From NCBI GenBank assembly GCA_963978895.1, contig OZ022238.1, positions 13,970,062-14,034,061 on the forward strand: a DNA stretch of 64,000 nt. The letters run 5' to 3'. The notes beneath the pieces are model-generated. The model did not search any database and had not been told where the DNA came from. It was given only the letters and a program-made list of their open reading frames with translations. A program made the position numbers and the translations under genes. Below are positions 34,226-45,088 of the stretch, in pieces. The first letter of the stretch is position 1, and each line of letters begins with the position of its first letter. The DNA is from Erpobdella octoculata. Its lineage: Eukaryota; Annelida; Clitellata; Hirudinida; Erpobdellidae.

Positions 34226-37200
34226 TGTCGCATGCAAACCATCCGACACCTCTTTCCGGTCAGCCATTCCACATATCATTATTTTTCTCAGAGTTTAAAA
34301 AGTCAGTCCAGCAATTAAAACCCGGAAACTTTCGTTATATTTATGATCGTCAGATTTTTATGCTTATTAACTTTGAAAATCTCCTCCTTAGCAACCACCA
34401 CTTAGCAACAAGATGGTCGCTTAAAGATCTCATTTTTCAACGGTGCTAATGAGTTTCCGTTTGGTGGGCAGTCCTGAGCGGTGTAAACAAATGTGCGTTG
34501 TAAAATGATTGGATGAGATGTGGCTGGAGTAGAAAAAAATGTTTTTGAGGTAAAAGAGGAGTGTCGTGTTATCCGATCTTACAAAAGATGTTTCCTTTTT
34601 CAATAATTTAACACTTTGTAAATAGTAAAATGTTCGAAAAATTTCTAGGGAAGAATTCATTTTTATTGAAAAACCAATTTATTTTTAATTAAAATTTTGT
34701 CTTGGTTTGGCATTAAAAAGCCCCAGGTAAATTTAATTAACTAAAATCACCTGACAGGGACCAACCGACATAAAACGAAAACTTTCCGAGATATTTTCCC
34801 TTATGCCGGCATCGCCCGCAGTTGGTTCCGAATCGCTTTTAGAACCAAAGTTTAATTAAAACCCACGGCTGGGATGCTCACAATTGGCAAATAAAGTTTA
34901 ATCTGGCTTCAATTAAGTCTTGCTTTATTACTCGCTTGCACTGCGAGCAACCTTTTCAGTTTTCGCACGTCCGTGACCTAGCGGGAATGTTGACACAACA
35001 CTTCAAATTCCTTCTACATATATCCCTCAATTTTTTGATAAATTTTAACTAGTAGATTTCTATCTAGTGAAAGTTTGTGGTAATTTTACGTGATGCAGGG
35101 GTTGAATAAAAAATACATTCTCTCTGTCTCTCATTTTGTTTTTGTAGGCACACAGTGAAAATTCGGCGATAAAAAAATCTTGACAGTTATTCGTAAATCC
35201 CTAAATTAACTGCACCGCCGTTCTTGCTTGCTTGCTTGAATGTTTGCAAGCCCAAAAAGTAAAAAGTAAAAGATTTCCCGTCATTCAATCGAGCTGAAAT
35301 TTGAAACGTAACCTCGCTCCTCATCATAATTAATTTTATAGAATTTTGAAAATTTTCTGTTTGAATTTTTTTACGTAATAACCTTTGATGTTCGTACATA
35401 GGCACATTTATACGGTTTTCTCGTTTGTTGTTTGTTAGTTTCTCAATTAAAATAAGTTTTTTCACAGAATAATTTAAGGTTATGATTTAAATATTAGTTT
35501 TACTTATTTAACTAATTTATTTGTTTTGTTTTTAAATTTTCTGTCTCAAAATTTCAGACTTTTTGCGGCATAAATTTTAGTTGTTTTTGAAATGAAATGC
35601 GAAACCCGTTGGCGATTTGAAAGAGCTATTGATGGGGCTTATTAGTTCAAATTATTTCTTTGAAACGGGAAAATGAAAGAAAAAGTCAAAATTGTAATGT
35701 GAAAAAATTGCAAAATTTAATGATGTTTATGTGCGAGGTGTCAAAAAAACTATGTTGATATGTTGATGCGTACAACACAACAGGAACCATTAATGTGCAG
35801 TAAATTTCTACAAGTGTGATGGCTTGCAATTTTCAGTACACAACACTTGTTCGAACTCTGTACTGCTTACAAGATTATGTAAACACTGGCTTTGAGAAAG
35901 GTGATTTATAAAGAATTTCTCCTATTTCTTCTTGTATTTCATAGTTGATGCTTGACAGTAAAAATCTGAACAAGAAATATTTAACACATATTTGCTTGTA
36001 TATGTTCTTACGTACCTATATATGCCTGTATATACAAGTGTCTGCTCACTTATATCTGCAAACATCATTCCATTTAGAGAATTAATATTATCACGGCTTA
36101 CTTACTGCTCTATTCATCATTTCAACAACGAATGTCCAACATATGAAATTGGATCATTACCGTGACTCCTTCGCCGTGATGTTGTGCTGATAGTAGTAGC
36201 AATTGTGATGATTGTGATCCCAGTGAGGATCGGCATTTTGATTCCACAAAGAAATTTCCATTTAACATCTCGGGATGAAGTCTCGGTACAATTGAGAGTT
36301 CATCTAACAACATAAATTCCACATAAGTGCACTTTTCATCGTTGTAATAACCATCTCAAACTAATTGCACTGTTTAAAAAATTTACAATTCTGCATTAAA
36401 TACAATTTTTTTAAATTAAATAACAAATTATTGGTTATGTGACGTGCTTGTTCAAACAGTTTTTCGCGACCGCATTGGCGTAAAACGGTTTGTTATAATT
36501 CTTTGCTTCTATTGATATCAAGTTTATATTTGCTGTTGTTTTTCAATATTATTAGATTTGTTTTTTGTTGCAGTTATGTTATTTACAAATAACTATCGAT
36601 TCATTATAACTAAACATTTTTCATTAATTTGTAATATAGGGTAATAATAATTGAGAGTTTTACAAGCACAACTTTAAAGAGTTTAAATGCTTTTAAATTT
36701 TTTATATGTTCAGCCGCCGGTCAAAATTTTTTTATAAAAATATTTAGGAAAAGAAAATTAACAAATTTTAAATCAAACTGCGACTTAGCATATAAACATT
36801 TTCCGATGACAATGGTAGAGATCCACAAGGGCCGGACCGATGTCAGCACGGGCCAGGCCAGGGATTTTGTGTCCGTTGCTTGTGTTGTCTAAATATCATA
36901 ATTTAAATAATTTCAAAGTGAATTGTGCGAGTATATTGTAATATAGTGAGTATATAATGAGATATCGTATATAAAAAGTTGGAATCAAACCACGATTTTA
37001 AGGGTTTGTTTGTTCAATATATTCTTAAAATGGTTACTTATTGTTTTAAATACTGTGCTGGATGACACATTTATAAACTACTCTGGGTATGGCAGAGATT
37101 GTTAAAATTGTTCTTGCTTAATAATTTTCGTGTGAAAAATTTTAACTAAAACACTTTTAATAAAATTAGTACAATATTATATTATATTTTAGGTTGTCAA

Positions 37201-37250
37201 AGAAATAATTCAGTTTAACGAGTGTGTTAATAAAATTTAGCTGAGTTGTG
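34226..37250. other. No gene recognised; possible conserved non-coding block
   Basis: 34700-34990 has balanced composition and no repeat copies in the window (TTATGCCGGCATCGCCCGCA and neighbours), so it is a candidate regulatory block, by composition only. 35200-35360 includes CCCGTCATTCAATCGAGCTG, similar to 54376-54395 near a Helitron start. A GGGCCGGACCGATGTC block at 36827-36850 recalls the GGCCCG-rich Helitron interior. Confidence 0.4.
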
Positions 37251-37255
37251 CTATC

Positions 37256-37358
37256 ACGGATTGAGAGAGCAAGAGCGAGAGAAATTAAGATTGAGATAAA
37301 GATAAAGATTAAAACTGAGATAAAAAGTGAGAGAGAAAGAGTGGGGGAGAGGAAGGAG

Positions 37359-37389
<31 letters not shown>

Positions 37390-37408
37390 GAAAAAGAGAA
37401 AGAAAGAA
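37256..37408 (+). repeat. GA-rich microsatellite
   Basis: Imperfect GAGAAAGAG and GATAAA units; Arg/Glu/Lys frames are repeat translations. Confidence 0.85.
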
Positions 37409-38110
37409 TTCCTGCATCAAAACGGCGGTACCAAAACATCCCCTGTGACAAAACTGATACGCCAAAACGTCCTAATTCGATAATCTGTCAATCAATTTCT
37501 TGTCTCCATTACATTATCCGCTAATGGGACTCGAGACGAGTTTTCAATTGAGAATGTTTTTTCAAGTGCTCGTTCCATAGATAGATGCATGTTCTATTCT
37601 ATTTCATGTCATCGCTCGTTCTCTTAGTCATTCGTTTCTTTTGTTATTCTAGAGATGGTAGTCATGGATATTTGTTTTTATTTCTGAAATTCAAACAAAT
37701 GCGTTTTTAAAATTAGACAGTTGTCTAATTTTATCCAGGTTCTTGAAGCAACGAACCAGATCATTTAAAGTCAAACTTCAACGAGAACGACTCATTCCAA
37801 TTCAACTGAAGCGTTTTGGAGAAAAATTATTTTTAATACTCAAAATAAAATTAACTCAAGCATCATTATTATCATCATCAGCAGCATCATCACTATTAAT
37901 AATTATTTTTAATAAAACTCTTATGAGAAAATTAATTCTTCTTAAATCAAGTATCAGTTTAATCATCGTTGCAATCAGCTTAAGTGCAGCAACAATTTTT
38001 TTTTTATAAATCTGTCGGCTCGTCCTAAGCTACTAAATTATTAACAACAATAAAAGAGGAACCCTTACTGCAGAAACAACCGTCGCTAAAACATCGACTG
38101 TATCATCAAC

Positions 38111-38386
38111 ATGTTTGTCGAATACACTATAGGAGCGGGTCTCTGGTTGGTCGTCATCAGCTCCTTGACATCGGTGACCCTAATTGTCGTCTTCGTCGTC
38201 ATGTTTGACCTCTCGTGGGCGGTTTGTCCGATTCCCGTGCCCTGTCAGTGTTTGGGCGATGACGTTATTGACTGTGCCATGAAGTGGATCGAAACCTTGC
38301 CGTACATGGAGTTTGGTGATGCCGTTTGGAAAGAGCTCAACTTCACCGAGAATGTTTTAACGTTTCTTCCGGCCAGTGGTTTTTGG
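38111..38386 (+). CDS. Leucine-rich-repeat protein, exon 1 (signal/TM and LRRNT)
   Basis: ATG at 38111 opens 92 codons. Residues ~9-34 are a long hydrophobic stretch (WLVVISSLTSVTLIVVFVVM), a signal peptide or anchor. The cysteine cluster CPIPVPCQCLGDDVIDC is a leucine-rich-repeat N-terminal cap, followed by WKELNFTENVLTFLPASGFW, the first LRR. The frame hits a stop soon after TTTTTGG|GTTAGT, so the exon most likely ends at 38386 in phase 0. Joining it to 40418 continues the LRR pattern (FW|GVKVKILKISRN). Secreted or membrane LRR proteins of this layout mostly act in cell adhesion, receptor recognition or matrix binding; which one cannot be told here. Upstream exons or UTR were not defined. 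Confidence 0.75.
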
Positions 38387-38547
38387 GTTAGTTAGCTAGA
38401 ACGACGATGATGCTGTTGGAGATGATGATGATGATAGTGGTGGTGATGGTTATGATAATAATGGTTATGATAATCATAGATATGGTGATGGTGATAATGA
38501 TGATGAAGGTGATGATGCTGGTAAATACAATGATGGTGATGATGATT

Positions 38548-38583
<36 letters not shown>

Positions 38584-38600
38584 GAAAATTCCATGTGATA
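38387..38600 (+). repeat. Intronic (TGATGA)n microsatellite
   Basis: GATGATGATGGTGAT-type trinucleotides from about 38407 to 38583 in intron 1. Met-rich frames are repeat translations. Confidence 0.9.
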
Positions 38601-39382
38601 TTGGAAAAGAATTGATAAATTATGCTCATTAATAACTTCAACTCTTAAATCACTTCCTTCGTGACAGGACACCGCTTGTATTTGAATAACTTACATGGAA
38701 GCCGACACACGCATGATCATCGTCGACTCTTCTAAGCATTTTTTAGCACTTCAACCGTTTGTTGATGGTGATAAAAATAATGCCTTTTGTGATAATGATA
38801 ACGATGATGATGGTAACGTATATGATATTACGGTGGCACTTATGATAAAAGTAGTTAAGCCTTGGTTTATGCCAAAGTTTGGTCTCATTAAATCCAACAC
38901 AGGAAATTTTTCTAACCTGAACAAACCTGATAAAATCGCTTGTTAAACTTTCATTTTTAGGCAATTCTAGTTGAGAGCTTCAAAATTGGAACGCTCATAG
39001 ATTCGGTCCCTTTGCTAACTTTTTAATGGTCTTAGCGCATAAAGAAAATTTCTTTACTCTAATGCAAAATGCATACTTAATGCCGATAATAGCCTTTAGT
39101 ATTAATATTTAATTCAAACACCTTGATTTATCAAACACAATAGAAAATGTTCTACTGTACTTTTATTGGGCTTTTATTGGTCAAAAGAGCGGTTGGTTGA
39201 AAAATTGTTTTTCTGTATTAGAAGGAATGAAACTTGATTTATTCTTATTTAATTTTAAAAACTCACAAGACTGTTCGCTTAGATATTAAATCTTTTCCTT
39301 TGTATTAATTCCCCATTAAAACCACGAAATTCTGATTCAAACGCTGACTACTACACCTGCGACAACATGCGTACACCACATG
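38601..39382. other. Intron 1, remaining sequence
   Basis: No coding signal. Open frames at 38695-38946 and on the opposite strand overlap, are AT-biased and show no LRR. Confidence 0.5.
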
Positions 39383-40145
39383 CATACATACATACATACA
39401 TACATACATACATACATACATACATACATACATACATACATACATACATACATACATACATACATACATACATACATACATACATACATACATACATACA
39501 TACATACATACATACATACATACATACATACATACATACATACATACATACATACATACATACATACATACATACATACATACATACATACATACATACA
39601 TACATACATACATACATACATACATACATACATACATACATACATACATACATACATACATACATACATACATACATACATACATACATACATACATACA
39701 TACATACATACATACATACATACATACATACATACATACATACATACATACATACATACATACATACATACATACATACATACATACATACATACATACA
39801 TACATACATACATACATACATACATACATACATACATACATACATACATACATACATACATACATACATACATACATACATACATACATACATACATACA
39901 TACATACATACATACATACATACATACATACATACATACATACATACATACATACATACATACATACATACATACATACATACATACATACATACATACA
40001 TACATACATACATACATACATACATACATACATACATACATACATACATACATACATACATACATACATACATACATACATACATACATACATACATACA
40101 TACATACATACATACATACATACATACATACATACATACATACAT

Positions 40146-40176
<31 letters not shown>

Positions 40177-40407
40177 TACATACATACATACATACATACA
40201 TACATACATAGATACATACACACACATACATACATACATACATACATACATACATACATACATACATACATACATACATACATACATACATACATACATA
40301 CATACATACATACATACATACATACATACATACATACATACATACATACATACATACATACATACATACATACATACATACATACATACATACATACATA
40401 CATACAT
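39383..40407 (+). repeat. (TACA)n microsatellite, ~1.0 kb
   Basis: Nearly perfect for about 800 bp, with CA interruptions at 40164-40176 and GATACATACACACACA at 40210-40226. Tyr/Ile/His and Met/Tyr/Val/Cys open frames on the two strands are repeat translations. It ends about 10 bp before the exon 2 acceptor. Confidence 0.97.
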
Positions 40408-40417
40408 TGTTGCATAG

Positions 40418-40584
40418 GGAGTTAAAGTAAAGATACTGAAGATTAGCCGGAACATGATAGGAGCAGTCGATGGAGAGACGTTCAGAGGAAGTGAAGGAGT
40501 CGTTGAACTTGACCTCTCCTCAAACAAGATTGATGCTTTCATTCCTGGGACATTCAGCTGGCTGCCCAGTCTCAAAACCTTGAA
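40418..40584 (+). CDS. LRR protein, exon 2
   Basis: The acceptor is TTGTTGCATAG|GGA (40417/40418) and the donor TTGAA|GTATGT (40584/40585). The 167 nt read GVKVKILKISRN, MIGAVDGETFRGSEGVVE, LDLSSNKIDAFIPGTFSWL and PSLKTLK, two 24-residue LRRs plus the start of a third. Entry phase 0 and exit phase 2 fit exons 1 and 3: TTGAA joined to GCTGCAG gives LKLQFNRF, restoring the LxLxxN consensus. The acceptor lacks a normal pyrimidine tract, because the TACA array runs almost to it. Reading on past the donor gives hydrophobic intron sequence ending in a stop, which supports the donor choice. Confidence 0.85.
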
Positions 40585-42880
40585 GTATGTTTTTATACAT
40601 ACGTATCAGTTTTTTTTCATATATGTCTGCTTTCCTGTTTTTGGTAAAATAATTTTTTTAAATAAAAAAAAATTAATTTAGCCTCTTTCAATTTTTCTTT
40701 TTTCTTTTTTTATTCAATAGTTGGCCTTCATTTTTCATTCGGCTGACTTTTAATTAATTTAAATTTATTTGATTAATGTTTTTGAACAATTTTATTTTGC
40801 ACTTTTTTAAATGTGATTTTTATTACTTTCTTTAATATTATCTTTTGATTTTTTTCATAGCTTCTGCGTGTGATTGACTTGTTTGTTTACACAACTTCAG
40901 CGATAGATTTTCTCTCACAATATTTGTAGTTTATTTCAATATCTCCAATATTTTCTCTCACAGTTTATTTCAATATCTCCAATATTCTGATATCAACGTG
41001 ACGTTTTTGAATACATTTTATTTCTTTTTATGTTTGTTAAATTTTTACAAAGTAAACTGCATTGTGACAATTGTGAGTACGTTTTATTACGTGTCAAGAA
41101 ATTATAACTATCAGCATCTTCAGATTAAACATCATTGTAACTGAAACTAAACCCGTGACATAATTTTCCCTAGGGAGGCTTTTGCTTTTGAAAAATTCGA
41201 AAATGATGTTCTATCAATTAAAATCATTATCAAGCTGTTTAATAATCAAAAACCATTTGTCAGCTAATTAAAAATCACACGCGCATACGCATATGCTTGC
41301 ACGTACCAACACATACACATACATTTAAACATGCGCAATAAAAACAAGTACAGAGCATAGGGAAACTCGCAAAACAGTACTATAGTTTCAAAAAAAGCAT
41401 AAAATATTTCAACTCCTTACTTTCAAAATGGACTCCACTTCCTTTACTTCCGGCCACTGGGACACATGAAATAGGGTTGTGCTAGAGATTTTCTCTTATT
41501 TTTTCCTTTCTTTGCTTTCTTACACGTTCGTAAATCTCAGAAAAGCCAATGGTTGGCTTGTTCTGCTGCCAGGAAATAATGTATTTGTTGTTTTATCTAA
41601 TTGAGGCAGGTCGTGAATAAATAATTAATACACTTAACTTGCATGGCTAATTGAAATAACGTTTTGGCTTTTTATTTCTATTCTTCAATTTTTCCAATCA
41701 CTAACATTTTATTCTAAAAAACTGTTTGATGCTTTAGTTTTATTTAATTACCAGTGGTTAATAATAAATTAGATTAACAATTTTTACGTATAAGCTTTTT
41801 TTATATGTTGCACAATGTTTCAAGTACGATTTTTATATTTTATTTTATTTGAAACAAAAATTTAAAAAAAACCGAGCTTCGAGCTAAAACTATGAAAATA
41901 TGGATCGCTGGATCGCCTCCGAACGGCATTGAAAAATGAACACGTTTTTGATATCCACAATGATCCTGATAAATTGATGGTGAACGTTTCCCAGGAAACA
42001 ATTTAGAAATTCAACGAAAATCAAAAGAGACTTAAAGATTCAATTTTTTGTTGTCAGCCTTACCAATAAGAAGCCAAGGAAACAATTGATGATTTCAAAA
42101 AACGCCTAATAGATTACTTTTAAATTATAAAAAAAAACTTAAATGTCAAAAGAAAAAATCTTGAAATTAGTGCCAGTAGTGTATGGACCAAAATAAAAAA
42201 TCTGAAAAACAACGTTGAAACCAGACTGAGGAACCATGAAAAAAGGCACAGATAATATGCCAAATTAGGAATATACTAATTCATTTGCATGAACTACACA
42301 CCAATTTTAAATGCAAAGTCTTTGCTGTTTATAAAACCTTGTTTAAGATTTCTGCAAAAAAACAATTTATTAACCTGCGACAGAAAACAGAAAGTTTGGT
42401 CTTTCTTTTAAACGGTGAAAATTTTACAGTTTTTTAATCGTATTTTGAACAAATAAAATTACGCCGTTATTCTGAAAATCTTCAAAATGAGATCTGAACA
42501 AAATAATACACCAGAAATGTACTTGAAAAGCCAGAAAAGCTTTGTCTTTTTCAAACAGAAAGTCTGCTGCTGGCTTCGCTTTCTGCCGAAAATTCCTCAG
42601 AAGTTGACAACTTATTAGTAACAATTTCTCCTGCAGCTAGTGGAAACTGCTGCATAATTTGCCGTTGGTTTTTTTTCAAGCAAATAACTACTACTAATTC
42701 TGAAACTACAGCAGCAAACTACGTTCTGATTTTGTCAGATTTCTCTGTTATCCCCAACAAAGTTTCTGCTCAAGACTTCATTCAGCTTTCCTAAATTTTT
42801 TTAGCCTTTTGTTGCCATCTGCAGTTGTGCTTATGCAGAAAGAAATAAAATAAGAAAAAAGTTAGAAATAAAACTTGATT
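40585..42880. other. Intron 2, first part; no gene
   Basis: AT-rich. CAATATCTCCAATATT occurs twice (40938-40955, 40970-40987). A degraded frame at 41880-42120 (LDRLRTALKNEHVFDI-like text with stops) might be transposon debris, unassigned. Words near 42520-42580 recur loosely at 48300-48360. Confidence 0.45.
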
Positions 42881-43423
42881 AATACCGATAGTTATTAGGT
42901 TTTCCAGCAAATAATCAAAATTACATTTGTAGTCCCTGAAGCCAAAATATAAAAACATGGTAAAACATGTGTAACTTCCTTTTCTTGTATCAAAATATTA
43001 ATTTGTTCATCTGTAGTATTTTTAATTTCTGAGTGGCAGTTATTTAAAAAAACATATAACTTTATTTTCCACACTACGTTTGAGGTCACAAAAATCAAAT
43101 TAAAAAAAAAAGTTAAAACACGTAACATTTTATTTATAAAAGTATAGATATTGAATTTCAACACTTTGACATCTTGAGGTTTTGATTCTTCCAGCAAGTA
43201 AGTTTTTTCCACACCACATTTGAAGTCCCGTAAGCAAAATAATCAAAAAATAGCAAACCACGTATATCTTTATTTCTCGAGTAAATAATAAACACTATTT
43301 TTACACCTGTAGCACTTACAGTTTTTGAATAGCATTTATTCTAAGAGACAATTAATCTTATTTTAAACCCCACATTTGAAATCCTGGAAACCAAATTTCA
43401 AAAATTCATAAAACACGGGATTA
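42881..43423 (-). mobile_element. Diverged Helitron interior (~155-bp units)
   Basis: Words such as CCCCACATTTGAAATCCTGG, TGTAGCACTTACAGTTTTTG and AAAACACG in the same spacing identify two to three old units of the family at 1222-2689. Neither end is present, and the GTAT array follows directly. Confidence 0.65.
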
Positions 43424-43523
43424 TGTATGTATGTATGTATGTATGTATGTATGTATGTATGTATGTATGTATGTATGTATGTATGTGTGTATGTATGTAT
43501 GTATGTATGTATGTATGTATGTA

Positions 43524-43578
<55 letters not shown>

Positions 43579-43696
43579 ATGTATGTATGTATGTATGTAT
43601 GTATGTATGTATGTATGTATGTATGTATGTATGTATGTATGTATGTATGTATGTATGTATGTATGTATGTATGTATGTATGTATGTATGTATGTAT
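43424..43696 (+). repeat. (GTAT)n microsatellite, left half
   Basis: GTAT repeats with a (GT)n core at 43530-43562. The P-type transposon is inserted at its right end; the array continues at 47388. Confidence 0.95.
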
Positions 43697-44308
43697 CATG
43701 GACTCCTAAATAAGAGCTATCTGGACACAAACCTGAATGGGCGTGAGCCTGATGAGTCGACTACATGAGGCGATTGTGTACAAGCATGCAGATTGCAGAT
43801 CCAGCATGCATCGACGTACACTAGCAGTAACTTAACTAGCATCCTATAATATAGGCTGCTGTGAGACGCTGCCAACTCATTATTTCTCATCTTCCAGTGC
43901 GCTTCGATTGTTTGGATTTAGCCTAGTGTTTTATACGATTATTTCGAGTTGTTTGGATTTCGTTTAGTGTTTTATACAGTTTAATTCGAATTCTTAGTTT
44001 TAATTATTTGGATTTTTGTAAAATTTACAACAATCACGGTTATTCAACTACTACGTAGGTATATATTTATATCTTAGATACAATTAAAGTTATGTATGTG
44101 TGTGTGTGTTGACAATATTTTAGTAACAAAATTCTCATGTAGACATGCTCGATTTATTTATATTTATAAATTTATATGTATATATATATATATAAATATT
44201 TATTTATTTTTTATATTTATATTTAATTTATTTCTCTTGGATTTCAGTTCACTCTACCTGTCATCTGAAATAGCATTCATTTCATTAAAGTTTACTACAA
44301 CCTTCGAC

Positions 44309-45088
44309 ATGGTTAATAAATGTTCGGCTTTTGGGTGTAAAAGTGGCTACAGTGAGAACTGCAACAATGCTCGTATCACATTCCATTCTTTTCCCCATGA
44401 TGAAGTTATTCGCGAGAAATGGGTTCGAGCCAATCCAAGAAAAGATTTCAAAGTTTCAGCATATTCCAGAATGTGTTCTCTTCATTTTAAAGAGAGTGAT
44501 TTTATAGAAGAGCTGACAGACACAAACCTTTATCGGCTGAAAAAGTTTACGTCGACTCAATTAAAGAAAAGATATTTGAAAAGTGATGCTGTTCCATCTG
44601 TTTTCCCAAATGCACCAGCTTATTTTTCTACACCAACTACTGTAACGCATCGTGTTTCATCTGCCTCGACTTCTGCATCAGGACGACTTAACCAGGAATC
44701 TCAGAGACTAGAAGCGCTGATTAAGAAATTTGATGCTGATCAGAATATTCAAAAATTAACTTTACATGAATTACATGAAAAATTGATAGTTGATCCTGCC
44801 TTGCCACAGGGGTTTCAGATGCTCCTTCAGAAAAACAATTTGATTATTTATTTATTAAGTTTTGTTGACGAAATTCCTGAATTGTTGGCAGCTATCTCAA
44901 TTCGACCAGATTACACTGTTGTTGTGACAGTCGAACAAAAACAAGTGCCACCAAAAGAATATCAAATGCTGCTGGAAGGTCCTCTCACAACAATTCTTCA
45001 GCTGTTGAACTTGATGGCTCTTGTCAAAGCTTGGACTGATGACAGGAAGTGCCATCATGTGTTTGAAAGATTACATGGACACTCTTGA
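44309..45088 (+). CDS. P-type transposase, THAP DNA-binding and coiled-coil part
   Basis: The ATG at 44309 begins MVNKCSAFGCKSGY, the first cysteine pair of a THAP zinc finger. CSLHF provides the second Cys/His pair, and a proline-rich AVPSVF closes the domain (about residues 1-100). This is the C2CH module that binds transposon ends. A Ser/Thr-rich linker and helical region follow (LEALIKKFDADQNIQKLTL). The frame ends at 45088, whereas the catalytic part is open from 45021 in the next frame. The change of frame therefore falls between 45021 and 45088, either a one-base lesion or an unrecognised intron. The frame upstream of 44309 is intergenic read-through. Related host genes are the THAP9-like proteins. 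Confidence 0.85.
   Translation: MVNKCSAFGCKSGYSENCNNARITFHSFPHDEVIREKWVRANPRKDFKVSAYSRMCSLHFKESDFIEELTDTNLYRLKKFTSTQLKKRYLKSDAVPSVFPNAPAYFSTPTTVTHRVSSASTSASGRLNQESQRLEALIKKFDADQNIQKLTLHELHEKLIVDPALPQGFQMLLQKNNLIIYLLSFVDEIPELLAAISIRPDYTVVVTVEQKQVPPKEYQMLLEGPLTTILQLLNLMALVKAWTDDRKCHHVFERLHGHS

Noticed and set aside
37743..38009. 88-codon frame upstream of the LRR gene as an extra exon
   Set aside because: Low-complexity Leu/Ile/Ser translation of AT-rich sequence with no domain and no supporting splice sites joined in frame to exon 1.
39305..40575. Long open frames (330-412 codons) on both strands across the TACA array
   Set aside because: They translate a tetranucleotide repeat in every frame that lacks a stop codon. 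No domain, start context or non-repeat body.
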